This document shows positions 6,203-12,220 of a stretch of DNA of 12,220 nucleotides, one piece after another. The notes under the pieces were generated by a model that saw nothing but the letters and a program-made list of their open reading frames with translations, made no database searches and was not told where the DNA came from. The translations under genes were made by a program, and so were the position numbers. Position 1 is the stretch's first letter. Each line of letters opens with the position of its first letter. This DNA comes from Acidobacteriota bacterium (GTDB lineage Bacteria; Acidobacteriota; Vicinamibacteria; Vicinamibacterales; CAVVIG01), in NCBI GenBank assembly GCA_016195295.1, contig JACPZV010000245.1:1-12220 (forward strand). Reading direction: 5' to 3'.

Positions 6203-7360
6203 GTGAAGAGCGGGCGGCACTTTCTCCAGATTCCGGGTCCGACCAACGTTCCCGATCGCGTGCTGCGCGCGCTGGCGCAGCCGACGATCGATCATCGCGG
6301 TCCTGCCTTCGCCTCGCTCGCTCGCGAAACGATCGCCGGCCTGCAGCGCGTCTTCCAGACGACAGGCGCGGTCGTCATCTACCCCTCGAGTGGAACCGGC
6401 GCGTGGGAAGCCGCGCTGGTGAACACGCTGTCGTCCGGCGATCGCGTGTTGATGGTCGAGACCGGGCACTTCGCGACGCTGTGGCGCGACATGGCCGTGC
6501 GGCTCGGCCTGAAGGTGGACTTCGAGCCCGGCGATTGGCGTCACGGCGTCGATCCCGCCTTGGTTGAAGCGCGACTCAAAGACGATCGCGCGCGCGCGAT
6601 CAAAGCCGTGGCCATCGTGCACAACGAGACGTCCACGGGCGTCACGAGCCGCGTGGCCGAGATTCGGCGGCGCATCGACTCGGTGCGCCATCCCGCGCTG
6701 CTGCTCGTCGATACGATTTCGTCGCTCGGCTCGATCGAGTACCGGCACGCCGAGTGGGGCGTCGACGTCACCGTCAGCGGCTCGCAGAAAGGTCTGATGT
6801 TGCCGCCGGGTCTCGGTTTCAATGCGATCAGCGACAAGGCGATCGCCGCGTCGAAATCCGCGGGCCTGCCGCGCGCGTACTGGGACTGGGCGCCGATGAT
6901 CAAGGACGGCGCGTCGGGTTTCTTTCCCTACACGCCGGCGACGAATCTTCTCTACGGCCTGCGCGAGGCCGCCGCGATGTTGCTCGAGCAGGGACTGCCG
7001 GCCGTGTTCGCCCGGCACTGCCGACACGCGGAGGCAACGCGCCGCGCCGTGCGCGCCTGGGGACTCGAGCTGCTGTGCCTGAATCCCGACGAATACAGCA
7101 GCACCGTGACCGCCGTGCTCATGCCGGACGGCCACGATGCCGACGTGTTTCGCAAGATCGTGCTCGAGCGGTTCGACATGTCGCTCGGGACGGGCCTCGG
7201 CACGCTGAAAGGCCGGGTTTTCCGCATCGGCCATCTGGGCGACTTCAACGATCTCATGCTCGCCGGCACGCTGAGCGGCGTGGAGATGGGACTCGCCGCG
7301 GCCGGCGTCCCGTTCACGCGCGGCGGTGTGACAGCGGCGCTCGAGTTCTTAGCCTCTTAG
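6203..7360 (+). CDS. Serine/alanine-glyoxylate aminotransferase (class V, PLP)
   Basis: The 385-aa PLP enzyme is close to the SgaA type, which moves an amino group from serine or alanine to glyoxylate and makes glycine. Visible features are the opening motif PGPTNVPDRVLRA (11-23), SSGTGAWEAAL (62-72), HNETSTGV (140-147), cofactor-binding D170 in LLVDTISSLGS, the Schiff-base lysine K196 in SGSQKGLMLPPG, GFFPYTPATNLLYGLREA (239-256), and the carboxylate-binding R341 in VFRIGHLGD. Length fits the family (about 390-400). The start is GTG 6203, since the family begins just before GRHFLQIPGPTN; GGGGTGA lies a few bases upstream. The gene lies 44 nt after the transporter. Ureidoglycine-glyoxylate transaminases share this fold and are the main alternative. 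Confidence 0.9.
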   Translation: MKSGRHFLQIPGPTNVPDRVLRALAQPTIDHRGPAFASLARETIAGLQRVFQTTGAVVIYPSSGTGAWEAALVNTLSSGDRVLMVETGHFATLWRDMAVRLGLKVDFEPGDWRHGVDPALVEARLKDDRARAIKAVAIVHNETSTGVTSRVAEIRRRIDSVRHPALLLVDTISSLGSIEYRHAEWGVDVTVSGSQKGLMLPPGLGFNAISDKAIAASKSAGLPRAYWDWAPMIKDGASGFFPYTPATNLLYGLREAAAMLLEQGLPAVFARHCRHAEATRRAVRAWGLELLCLNPDEYSSTVTAVLMPDGHDADVFRKIVLERFDMSLGTGLGTLKGRVFRIGHLGDFNDLMLAGTLSGVEMGLAAAGVPFTRGGVTAALEFLAS

Positions 7361-7367
7361 GGGACTT

Positions 7368-7393
7368 GTAGGCCGGGTCCTTTCGGACCCGGC
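7368..7393 (+). repeat. GTAG-headed REP hairpin, single copy
   Basis: GTAG (7368-7371) is followed by a perfect 9-bp stem, GCCGGGTCC (7372-7380) with GGACCCGGC (7385-7393), around a TTTC loop. It lies between the aminotransferase and amidase genes, 12 nt before the amidase ATG. It has the same structure as the cluster at 8812-8904. No U-tract follows, so it is not a standard terminator, but it could stabilise the 3' end of the upstream message or reduce read-through. Confidence 0.8.
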
Positions 7394-7405
7394 GTCGAGC
7401 GAATC

Positions 7406-8815
7406 ATGTCCGACCTCTGCCAATTGAGCGCCGTCGAGCTCGCACGGTTGATTCGCGCGAAGGATCTCTCCGCGCGCGACGTCGTGACGGCACACTTGCA
7501 GCAGATCGAGCGCATCAATCCGAAGGTCAACGCGATCGTCACGCTCGTCTCCGAGCGGGCGATGGCCCGCGCGCGAGACGCAGACGAGGCGCTGGCGCGG
7601 GGCGCCGTCATCGGTCCGCTGCACGGGCTCCCGATCGCGCACAAGGATCTCCAGCTGACCAGGGGGATTCGCACGACGTTCGGGTCACCGATCTACAAAG
7701 ACTTCGTGCCGACAGACGACTCGCTGCTCGTGGAGCGCGTCCGCGCGGCCGGCGCGATTCTCGTCGGCAAGACGAACACGCCGGAGTTCGGCGCCGGATC
7801 GCAGACGTTCAATCCCGTGTTCGGCGCGACGTTGAATCCGTACGACCGGATGAAAACCTGCGGCGGCAGCAGCGGTGGGGCAGCCGTCGCGCTGGCCTGC
7901 GGGATGCTGCCGATCGCCGACGGCACCGACATGGGCGGATCCCTCCGCAATCCCGCCAGCTTCTGCAACATCGTCGGGATGCGGCCGTCGCCGGGTCGCG
8001 TGCCGATCTGGCCGTCGCGCCTTGGGTGGTCGACGCTTAGCGTCGACGGTCCGATGGGCCGGTCGGTTGCTGACGTCGCGCTACTGCTCAGCGCGATCGC
8101 CGGGCCGGACCGCCGGTCGCCTATCTCGCTCAGCGAGCCGGGGCGCGCGTTCGCCGCGCCGCTCGACCGCGACTTCAGGGGCGTGCGCGTCGCGTGGTGG
8201 CAGGACCTCGGGTTTCCGGTGGATCCGCGCGTGCGCACGATCGTCAATGACCAGCGTCGAGTGTTCGACGGCCTCGGCTGCCGCGTCGAAGACGCCCAAC
8301 CGGATTTCCGCGGCGCGGACGAAGTCTTTAAGACCGCGCGCGCCCTGTCGTTCGTTGCCGCCTATGCCGATCTCGCCGCTGAGCATCGCGCCTTGATGAA
8401 GGACACGATCCTCTGGGAACTCGATCGCGGCCGGCGCCTGACGGTGGCGGACATCGGCCGCGCGGAACTCAAGCGCACGGAGTTGTACCAACGTCTCCGG
8501 CAGTTCATGGAGCACTACGAGTTCTTCGTGCTCCCGACGGTCCAGGCGCCGCCATTCGACGTGACGCAGCCGTACCCGACCGAGATCGACGGCGTGGCGA
8601 TGGAGACCTACATCGACTGGATGAAGTCCTGCTACTACATCTCGATCACCGGTCATCCGGCCATCTCGGTGCCTGTCGGCTTCACCGACGATGGCTTGCC
8701 CGTCGGATTACAGATCGTCGCGCGCCATCAAGACGACTGGGGCTTGTTGCAGATGGCCCACGCCTTCGAGCAGGCAAGTGGCCAGCCGCGCGTCTGGCCC
8801 GCGCTGGATTTGTAG
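7406..8815 (+). CDS. Amidase-signature family hydrolase
   Basis: The 469-aa product is a full-length amidase-signature enzyme (C-N bond hydrolysis of amides or related compounds, cytoplasmic). The Ser-cisSer-Lys triad is visible: K80 in LPIAHKDL, S155 in CGGSSGGAAVALACG, and the nucleophile S179 in DGTDMGGSLRNPASFC. The 24-residue spacing between the two serines is the family standard. The C-terminus has the usual GHPAISVPVGFTDDGLPVGLQIVA. No GatB or GatC gene is nearby, so it is not a tRNA amidotransferase subunit. The true substrate is unknown; a simple carboxylic amide or ureido compound would suit the operon. The start at ATG 7406 follows a REP hairpin and has only a weak ribosome site. 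The stop TAG (8813-8815) lies within the GTAG head of the next REP. Confidence 0.9.
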   Translation: MSDLCQLSAVELARLIRAKDLSARDVVTAHLQQIERINPKVNAIVTLVSERAMARARDADEALARGAVIGPLHGLPIAHKDLQLTRGIRTTFGSPIYKDFVPTDDSLLVERVRAAGAILVGKTNTPEFGAGSQTFNPVFGATLNPYDRMKTCGGSSGGAAVALACGMLPIADGTDMGGSLRNPASFCNIVGMRPSPGRVPIWPSRLGWSTLSVDGPMGRSVADVALLLSAIAGPDRRSPISLSEPGRAFAAPLDRDFRGVRVAWWQDLGFPVDPRVRTIVNDQRRVFDGLGCRVEDAQPDFRGADEVFKTARALSFVAAYADLAAEHRALMKDTILWELDRGRRLTVADIGRAELKRTELYQRLRQFMEHYEFFVLPTVQAPPFDVTQPYPTEIDGVAMETYIDWMKSCYYISITGHPAISVPVGFTDDGLPVGLQIVARHQDDWGLLQMAHAFEQASGQPRVWPALDL

Positions 8816-8837
8816 GCCGGGTCCTTTGGGACCCGGC
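8812..8837 (+). repeat. REP hairpin 1 of the convergent cluster
   Basis: GTAG (8812-8815) is followed by a perfect 9-bp stem, GCCGGGTCC (8816-8824) with GGACCCGGC (8829-8837), and a TTTG loop. Its TAG is the stop codon of the amidase gene. The geometry is the same as at 7368. Confidence 0.85.
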
Positions 8838-8847
8838 TCGCCGACGT

Positions 8848-8873
8848 GTAGGCCGCGTCCTTTTGGACCCGGC
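8848..8873 (+). repeat. REP hairpin 2, same orientation
   Basis: GTAG (8848-8851) precedes GCCGCGTCC (8852-8860), a TTTT loop and GGACCCGGC (8865-8873), with one stem mismatch. It lies 10 nt after hairpin 1. Confidence 0.85.
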
Positions 8874-8878
8874 TGACC

Positions 8879-8904
8879 GGCGGGTCCGAAAGGACCCGCC
8901 CTAC
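8879..8904 (-). repeat. REP hairpin 3, inverted
   Basis: GGCGGGTCC (8879-8887), a GAAA loop and GGACCCGCC (8892-8900) are followed by CTAC (8901-8904), which is GTAG on the minus strand. With hairpin 2 it forms an inverted REP pair (REPIN-like) with a 5-nt spacer. Degenerate head pieces (CTACAG at 8909 and 8923) continue to about 8935. Confidence 0.85.
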
Positions 8905-8922
8905 AGAACTACAGAACCGGCC

Positions 8923-10086
8923 CTACAGAACCGCGCCGGACTGACGCAGCGCGGCGATCTCATCCTTGCTCAGACCGGCCTCCGCGAGGACTTCGTCCGT
9001 GTGTTCGCCGAGCATCGGCGCGCGGCGCGTGACGTCCGGCGGCGTCCCGCTCATTTTGATCGGCGAGCCGAGCGTTGTCAGCGGACCGAGCGTCGGATGA
9101 TCGACGTTGACGATCATCTCGCGCGCGACGACCTGCGGATCCGCGAACACCTGCGCGTAGTCGTTGATCGGCCCGCACGGGATGTCGTTGGCCTCGAGCA
9201 GATCCAGCCAGTGCGCGCGCGGCTCGCGTGATGTGATGGACTCGATGCGCTCGGCTAGCGCCGCCCGATGCTTCACCCGGCTTGCGTTGTCGACGAACTC
9301 CGGCAGCGTCCTCCATTCAGGATGGCCGAGCGTCTCGCACAGCCGCCGGAACAGACGCTCGTTCGCGGCGCCGATCGTGATGTAGCCGTCCGCGCAGCGG
9401 ATCGCTTGGTACGGCGCGTTCATCCGGTGCGCGGATCCGAGCGCCGTCGGGATGCCGACGCCGGAGAAATACTCGGTCGCCTCCCACACCGACAGCGCGA
9501 CGCCCGCGTCGACCAGCGATGCGTCCACCTGCTGTCCGACGCCGGTGCGATGACGCGCCTCGACCGCCGCGAGAATCCCGACGAGCGCGAAGAGTCCCGC
9601 GCTCAGATCGGTGATCGGGACGCCGGACTTCACGGGCGGCCCGCCGGGCTCGCCCGTGATCGACATGATGCCGGAGACGCCCTGCGCGATGAGATCGAAG
9701 CCGCCCTTCGCCCGCTGCGGACCGGTCTGACCGTAACCGGAGATCGACGCGTAGATCAGACGCGGGTTGATCGCGGACAGCGTTCCGTAGTCCAGTCCGA
9801 GCGACGCCATCACGCCGGGCCGGTAATTCTCGATTACGATGTCAGTCGTGCGGGCCAGCTGGAGGAAGACGTCTCGGCCTTCCTTCGTTTTAAGATTCAG
9901 CACGACGGAACGCTTGCCGCGGTTGACGGCGTTGAAGCTCGGGCTGTCGGCGCCGACCGCGCCCGGCATCTCGCGCGTCGGATCGCCTGACGGCGGTTCG
10001 ATCTTGATGACGTCCGCGCCCAGATCGGCGAGGAGCATCGCGCAGAAGGGGCCGGCCATGACCTGCGTGACGTCGAGCACGCGCAC
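8923..10086 (-). CDS. Family III CoA-transferase (CaiB/BaiF, formyl-CoA transferase family)
   Basis: The 387-aa product belongs to the class III CoA-transferases, which move CoA between carboxylic acids through an aspartyl-CoA intermediate. Motifs seen are RVLDVTQVMAGPFCAMLLADLGADVIKIEPP (2-32), the nucleophile D160 in SGVPITDLSAG, GVGQQVDASLVDA, APYQAIRCADGYITIGAAN and PCGPINDYAQVFADPQV. The donor and acceptor acids cannot be read from the sequence; formyl, oxalyl, succinyl and citramalyl are all known in the family. The only in-frame start is GTG 10086, inside the conserved GVRVLD segment. The matching residues A-E-G continue upstream into the neighbouring gene, so the natural N-terminus (about 5-10 residues) is probably missing. 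The stop TAG (8925-8923) lies in a degenerate REP head. It is divergent from the crotonase gene. Confidence 0.85.
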   Translation of the reverse strand: MRVLDVTQVMAGPFCAMLLADLGADVIKIEPPSGDPTREMPGAVGADSPSFNAVNRGKRSVVLNLKTKEGRDVFLQLARTTDIVIENYRPGVMASLGLDYGTLSAINPRLIYASISGYGQTGPQRAKGGFDLIAQGVSGIMSITGEPGGPPVKSGVPITDLSAGLFALVGILAAVEARHRTGVGQQVDASLVDAGVALSVWEATEYFSGVGIPTALGSAHRMNAPYQAIRCADGYITIGAANERLFRRLCETLGHPEWRTLPEFVDNASRVKHRAALAERIESITSREPRAHWLDLLEANDIPCGPINDYAQVFADPQVVAREMIVNVDHPTLGPLTTLGSPIKMSGTPPDVTRRAPMLGEHTDEVLAEAGLSKDEIAALRQSGAVL

Positions 10087-10112
10087 GCCCTCGGCCCGAA
10101 GCGCGCAATGCG

Positions 10113-10817
10113 ATGACGTGGGAGATGTACGACGCGCTGGTGGCCGCCTGCGACCGCGTGGATGCCGACGCGACCGTGCGCGTACTGGTTCTGCGCGGCG
10201 AAGGCGGCCAGGCGTTCGTCGCCGGCACCGACATCTCGCAGTTTCAGAGCTTCCGTGATCGAGAGGACGGCATCAAGTACGAGGAGCGCCTCGATCGGGT
10301 GCTGGACCGGCTCGAGCGGGTGACGAAGCCGACGATCGCGCAGGTCCAGGGTGTGGCGGCCGGCGGCGGATGCGCGATCGCGTTGACGTGCGATCTGCGC
10401 GTGGCGACGCCCGAATCGACCTTCGGAATACCCATCGCGCGGACGCTGGGCAATTGTCTGTCAGGCGCGACGTACGGCCGGCTGGTCGATCTCATGGGTC
10501 CCAGCCGCGTGAAGGATTTGCTGTTCACGGGCCGTTTTGTCGATGCGGCGGAAGCGGAGAAGTTCGGCATCGTGACGCGCATCGCCGCCGCTGACGAGAT
10601 CGATCGCGTTGTGCGCGAACTGGCGACCGCCATCGCCTCGAACGCCCCACGCACCCTGCGCGCGACGAAGGAGCTGATTCGTCGCCTCGAAGCAAAGCGC
10701 CGCCTCGGACCTGGCGAAGACGCGGACATCGTCGAGATGTGTTACACGAGCGAGGATTTCCGCGAGGGCGTCACGGCGTTTCTGGAGAAGCGCAAGCCCG
10801 TCTGGAGGGGAAAGTGA
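10113..10817 (+). CDS. Crotonase (enoyl-CoA hydratase/isomerase) family protein, N-terminally truncated
   Basis: The 234-aa product has the crotonase fold: FVAGTDISQF (36-44, first oxyanion-hole strand), QGVAAGGGCAIALTCDLRVATPESTFGIP (79-107) and LLFTGRFVDAAEAEKFGIV. The two glutamates used for hydration are replaced by A88 (GGGCA, normally GGGCE) and I108 (GIPI, normally xxPE), so a standard hydratase reaction is unlikely; isomerase, hydrolase or decarboxylase activity is possible. In frame before ATG 10113 the codons read R-P-E-A-R-N-A, the conserved crotonase segment, starting at 10092. The first roughly 20 residues of the protein are missing, because the reading frame runs straight into the 5' end of the divergent CoA-transferase. 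As written, translation from 10113 would lack the first strands of the fold. Confidence 0.85.
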   Translation: MTWEMYDALVAACDRVDADATVRVLVLRGEGGQAFVAGTDISQFQSFRDREDGIKYEERLDRVLDRLERVTKPTIAQVQGVAAGGGCAIALTCDLRVATPESTFGIPIARTLGNCLSGATYGRLVDLMGPSRVKDLLFTGRFVDAAEAEKFGIVTRIAAADEIDRVVRELATAIASNAPRTLRATKELIRRLEAKRRLGPGEDADIVEMCYTSEDFREGVTAFLEKRKPVWRGK

Positions 10818-10825
10818 CGAGATTG

Positions 10826-10854
10826 TAGACTTAGTCCTCTGACTTAGTCATAAT
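10826..10854 (+). promoter_or_regulatory. Toxin-antitoxin promoter with two palindromic operator sites
   Basis: TAGACT (10826-10831) and CATAAT (10849-10854) are separated by 17 nt and fit -35 and -10 boxes. Two copies of GACTTAGTC (10828-10836 and 10841-10849), 13 nt apart, overlap these boxes. Each is a GACT-N-AGTC palindrome, and the second extends to TGACTTAGTCA (10840-10850). This is the arrangement expected for autorepression by the antitoxin. The start codon at 10861 lies where transcription should begin, so the mRNA may be leaderless. Confidence 0.6.
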
Positions 10855-10860
10855 GTCCCA

Positions 10861-11100
10861 ATGAAGCGCCCCAAGATCGTCAACGTCCACGAAGCCAAGA
10901 CGCATCTGTCCCGCCTGCTCGCACGCGTGGCGGCCGGTGACGAAGTGATTATCGCCAAGTCCGGCCGGCCGGTCGCACGGCTGCTCCCATTCGCGCCGCC
11001 CGGAAAACGCGTGCTCGGCATGGACGCGGGACGCGGATACATTGCCCCGGACTTTGACGCGCCTCTTCCGGACGACATCCTGGACGATTTCGAGCGGTGA
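10861..11100 (+). CDS. Phd/YefM-family antitoxin
   Basis: The 79-aa protein starts with the typical DNA-binding fold: VNVHEAKTHLSRLLARVAAGDEVIIAKSGRPVARLLPF (7-44). The acidic/hydrophobic tail (APDFDAPLPDDILDDFER) should wrap and block the toxin's active site. Antitoxins of this family also repress their own promoter, and matching palindromes lie just upstream. No Shine-Dalgarno precedes the ATG. The gene ends in a GTGA overlap with the toxin gene, so translation is coupled and the antitoxin is made first. Confidence 0.93.
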   Translation: MKRPKIVNVHEAKTHLSRLLARVAAGDEVIIAKSGRPVARLLPFAPPGKRVLGMDAGRGYIAPDFDAPLPDDILDDFER

Positions 11101-11486
11101 GGATTCTGCTCGACACACAGTGCTGGCTGTGGATGACGCTGAGTCCCGACCGGCTATCGCCGAAGGCGCGGTCGCTCGTGGAGCGCGGCGGTGACGAACT
11201 GTACCTGTCGGCGGCCAGTGCGTGGGAAATCGCGATCAAGTATTCAGTCGGGAAGCTTCGGCTACCTGAACCCCCCGGCCGATACGTGCCTTCACGGCTC
11301 GAAGCGCTCCGGGTGGTGCCGCTTCCGATCGAGCACAGCCACGCGCTGCACGTCGCGACCTTGCCCCGGCACCATCGGGATCCATTCGATCGCGTGCTGA
11401 TCGCGCAGGCCCAGATGGAGAATCTCCAGATTCTCACGGCCGACCCGCTGTTTGCCGCGTACGACGTCACGACGATCGACGCGTAA
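11097..11486 (+). CDS. PIN-domain toxin (VapC-like ribonuclease)
   Basis: The 129-aa PIN-domain protein is probably a metal-dependent RNase that inhibits translation when the antitoxin is lost. Acidic active-site residues are seen at D6 (LLDTQCWLW), E44 (SAASAWEIAIK), D95/D98 (HHRDPFDRVLIAQA) and D116 (LTADPLF). The segment SAASAWEIAIKYSVGKLRLP is typical of the PIN group that pairs with Phd-type antitoxins. The usual DTHxxLW start is DTQCWLW here, a small deviation. It starts at GTG 11097, overlapping the antitoxin stop. The gene ends 5 nt from the convergent neighbour, with no visible terminator between them. Confidence 0.92.
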   Translation: MRILLDTQCWLWMTLSPDRLSPKARSLVERGGDELYLSAASAWEIAIKYSVGKLRLPEPPGRYVPSRLEALRVVPLPIEHSHALHVATLPRHHRDPFDRVLIAQAQMENLQILTADPLFAAYDVTTIDA

Positions 11487-11491
11487 CCGCC

Positions 11492-12220
11492 TCACCTCGG
11501 CCGAAACGTTTCCGCCGCGCCTCTCGCCGCGAAGTCGACCTTTCGATCGCCGACATGCCCGGTGACTCGATACTCGCCGCCGAGCTGCAGGAAATCCAGA
11601 ATCGCCCCTGACGCGCGCGCGGGGGCAGTGAGGGGCATCGCCGTACGCACGGACCGATCGACGGCAAACGCGAGATTGAGATCGATCGACCGGCCGCGTG
11701 CGTACACAAACAGCCTCGTAGGCGCCGCCGTGCCGTCGCTCGTTTCCTGAATCGACACGTTCGTTGAAAAGCCGAGCGGGCCCGTGGCGCCGAGCACGCC
11801 GAGGAACCCTGGAAGGCGATCCGGATCGGCGACATCGGCCGGCGGAAACACGCGGCCGTAGACGATCGACAGATCGCCGTACGCGACCTGCCCCCACTGC
11901 CAGCGCACGCCCTCCCAGAATCCCCAATTGTGATCGTGGTAGCCCGCCGCGCGAGCGATCGCGATCCGATCGCGACCGATCGCGAGCGCGCCGTTCACCG
12001 TTCCAGCGAGCACGGGCGCGGTGTAGCCCGTGATCCACCCGCGCGCGCCGCGAATGGTCGCCGGCGGCAGCGATTGTCCCGGCGCGGCATCGAGCATCAA
12101 CGTGCCGGACGCGCCGGGCAGCGCGAGCTCGATTCGATAACGGAGCCCTTCGAGCGTGACGCGATTGCCGGCGATCTCGAGATCGGGCGCCGTCTTCAGG
12201 AGCGTGGCCTCGTCGACGTC
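11492..12220 (-). CDS. CrtC/lipocalin-like protein, 5' end outside the window
   Basis: The frame is open from the window edge (12220) to TGA 11494-11492, giving 242 residues of a longer protein. The segment GYHDHNWGFWEGVRWQWGQVAYGD is the signature of the CrtC (hydroxyneurosporene synthase) / AttH superfamily, built from lipocalin-like beta barrels. The rest is strand-rich: ITGYTAPVLAGTVNGALAIGRDRIAIARA before the signature, and ILDFLQLGGEYRVTGHVGDRKVDFAARGAAETF at the end. Family members hydrate carotenoid double bonds or bind lipids. No carotenoid genes are visible nearby, so a general lipocalin-like role is just as likely. An internal TTG/ATG near 12100 is not the real start, because conserved-looking sequence (NRVTLEGLRYRIELALPG) continues upstream. 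Confidence 0.75.
   Translation of the reverse strand, partial: DVDEATLLKTAPDLEIAGNRVTLEGLRYRIELALPGASGTLMLDAAPGQSLPPATIRGARGWITGYTAPVLAGTVNGALAIGRDRIAIARAAGYHDHNWGFWEGVRWQWGQVAYGDLSIVYGRVFPPADVADPDRLPGFLGVLGATGPLGFSTNVSIQETSDGTAAPTRLFVYARGRSIDLNLAFAVDRSVRTAMPLTAPARASGAILDFLQLGGEYRVTGHVGDRKVDFAARGAAETFRPR

Noticed and set aside
6161..7234. A 357-codon open frame on the minus strand
   Set aside because: It is antisense to the aminotransferase, which has all its PLP motifs on the plus strand.
8816..8900. Rho-independent terminators between the convergent genes
   Set aside because: The stems are strong but no run of T follows any of them. They fit REP elements better, although they may still affect RNA ends.
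8812..8904. CRISPR array
   Set aside because: The units are self-complementary hairpins in both orientations with spacers of only 5-10 nt, not direct repeats with uniform unique spacers.
9268..9990. A 240-codon open frame on the plus strand
   Set aside because: It is antisense to the CoA-transferase, which carries the conserved motifs.

Overview
The window is GC-rich and densely coded on both strands. It has the look of a soil or sediment Acidobacteriota genome, possibly a metagenome-assembled one. That guess rests on the high GC, a bacterial CDC48-type ATPase, GTAG-headed hairpin repeats and arrays of short degenerate words between genes. It is an inference, because there is no rRNA or other phylogenetic marker here.

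Layout. (1) Positions 3067 to 1, minus strand, probably one transcription unit: an unrecognised 115-aa protein; a CDC48/VAT-type AAA ATPase broken by a frameshift and a missing stretch; a diverged gamma-type subunit of a 2-oxoacid:acceptor oxidoreductase; and the first codons of another gene cut by the window edge. Two of the junctions are 4-nt ATGA overlaps. (2) Positions 3138-8815, plus strand: a GntR/FCD regulator with a visible promoter and operator, an unrecognised 261-aa protein, an OxlT-like MFS transporter, a serine/alanine-glyoxylate class V aminotransferase and an amidase-signature hydrolase. Gaps are 44-72 nt, so this is probably an operon. (3) Positions 8812-8935: a cluster of GTAG-type REP hairpins between convergent genes. 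(4) Positions 8923-10817: a family III CoA-transferase (minus) and a crotonase-family protein (plus), head to head. The crotonase has lost its N-terminal segment, and the CoA-transferase start is compressed against it. (5) Positions 10826-11486: a Phd/VapC-type toxin-antitoxin pair with two palindromic operator sites and apparently no leader. (6) Positions 12220-11492, minus: the 3' part of a CrtC/lipocalin-like protein, open to the window end.

How the genes may work together. The transporter keeps the two charged residues that bind oxalate in OxlT. It sits beside a glyoxylate aminotransferase, a CoA-transferase of the formyl-CoA transferase family and, further left, a 2-oxoacid oxidoreductase subunit. 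Handling of small C2 or 2-oxo/dicarboxylic acids, with the FCD regulator sensing an acid and repressing its own operon, is a reasonable hypothesis. No oxalyl-CoA decarboxylase is present to confirm an oxalate pathway.

The most notable observations are the two internal loss junctions (near 2190 and near 10092), a D2 Walker B Glu-to-Thr change in the AAA ATPase, a crotonase lacking both hydratase glutamates, and REP elements that supply the stop codons of both genes flanking them. I do not see a clearly new defence or mobile system. Biochemical roles are inferred from motifs I could read by eye; no database search was run.
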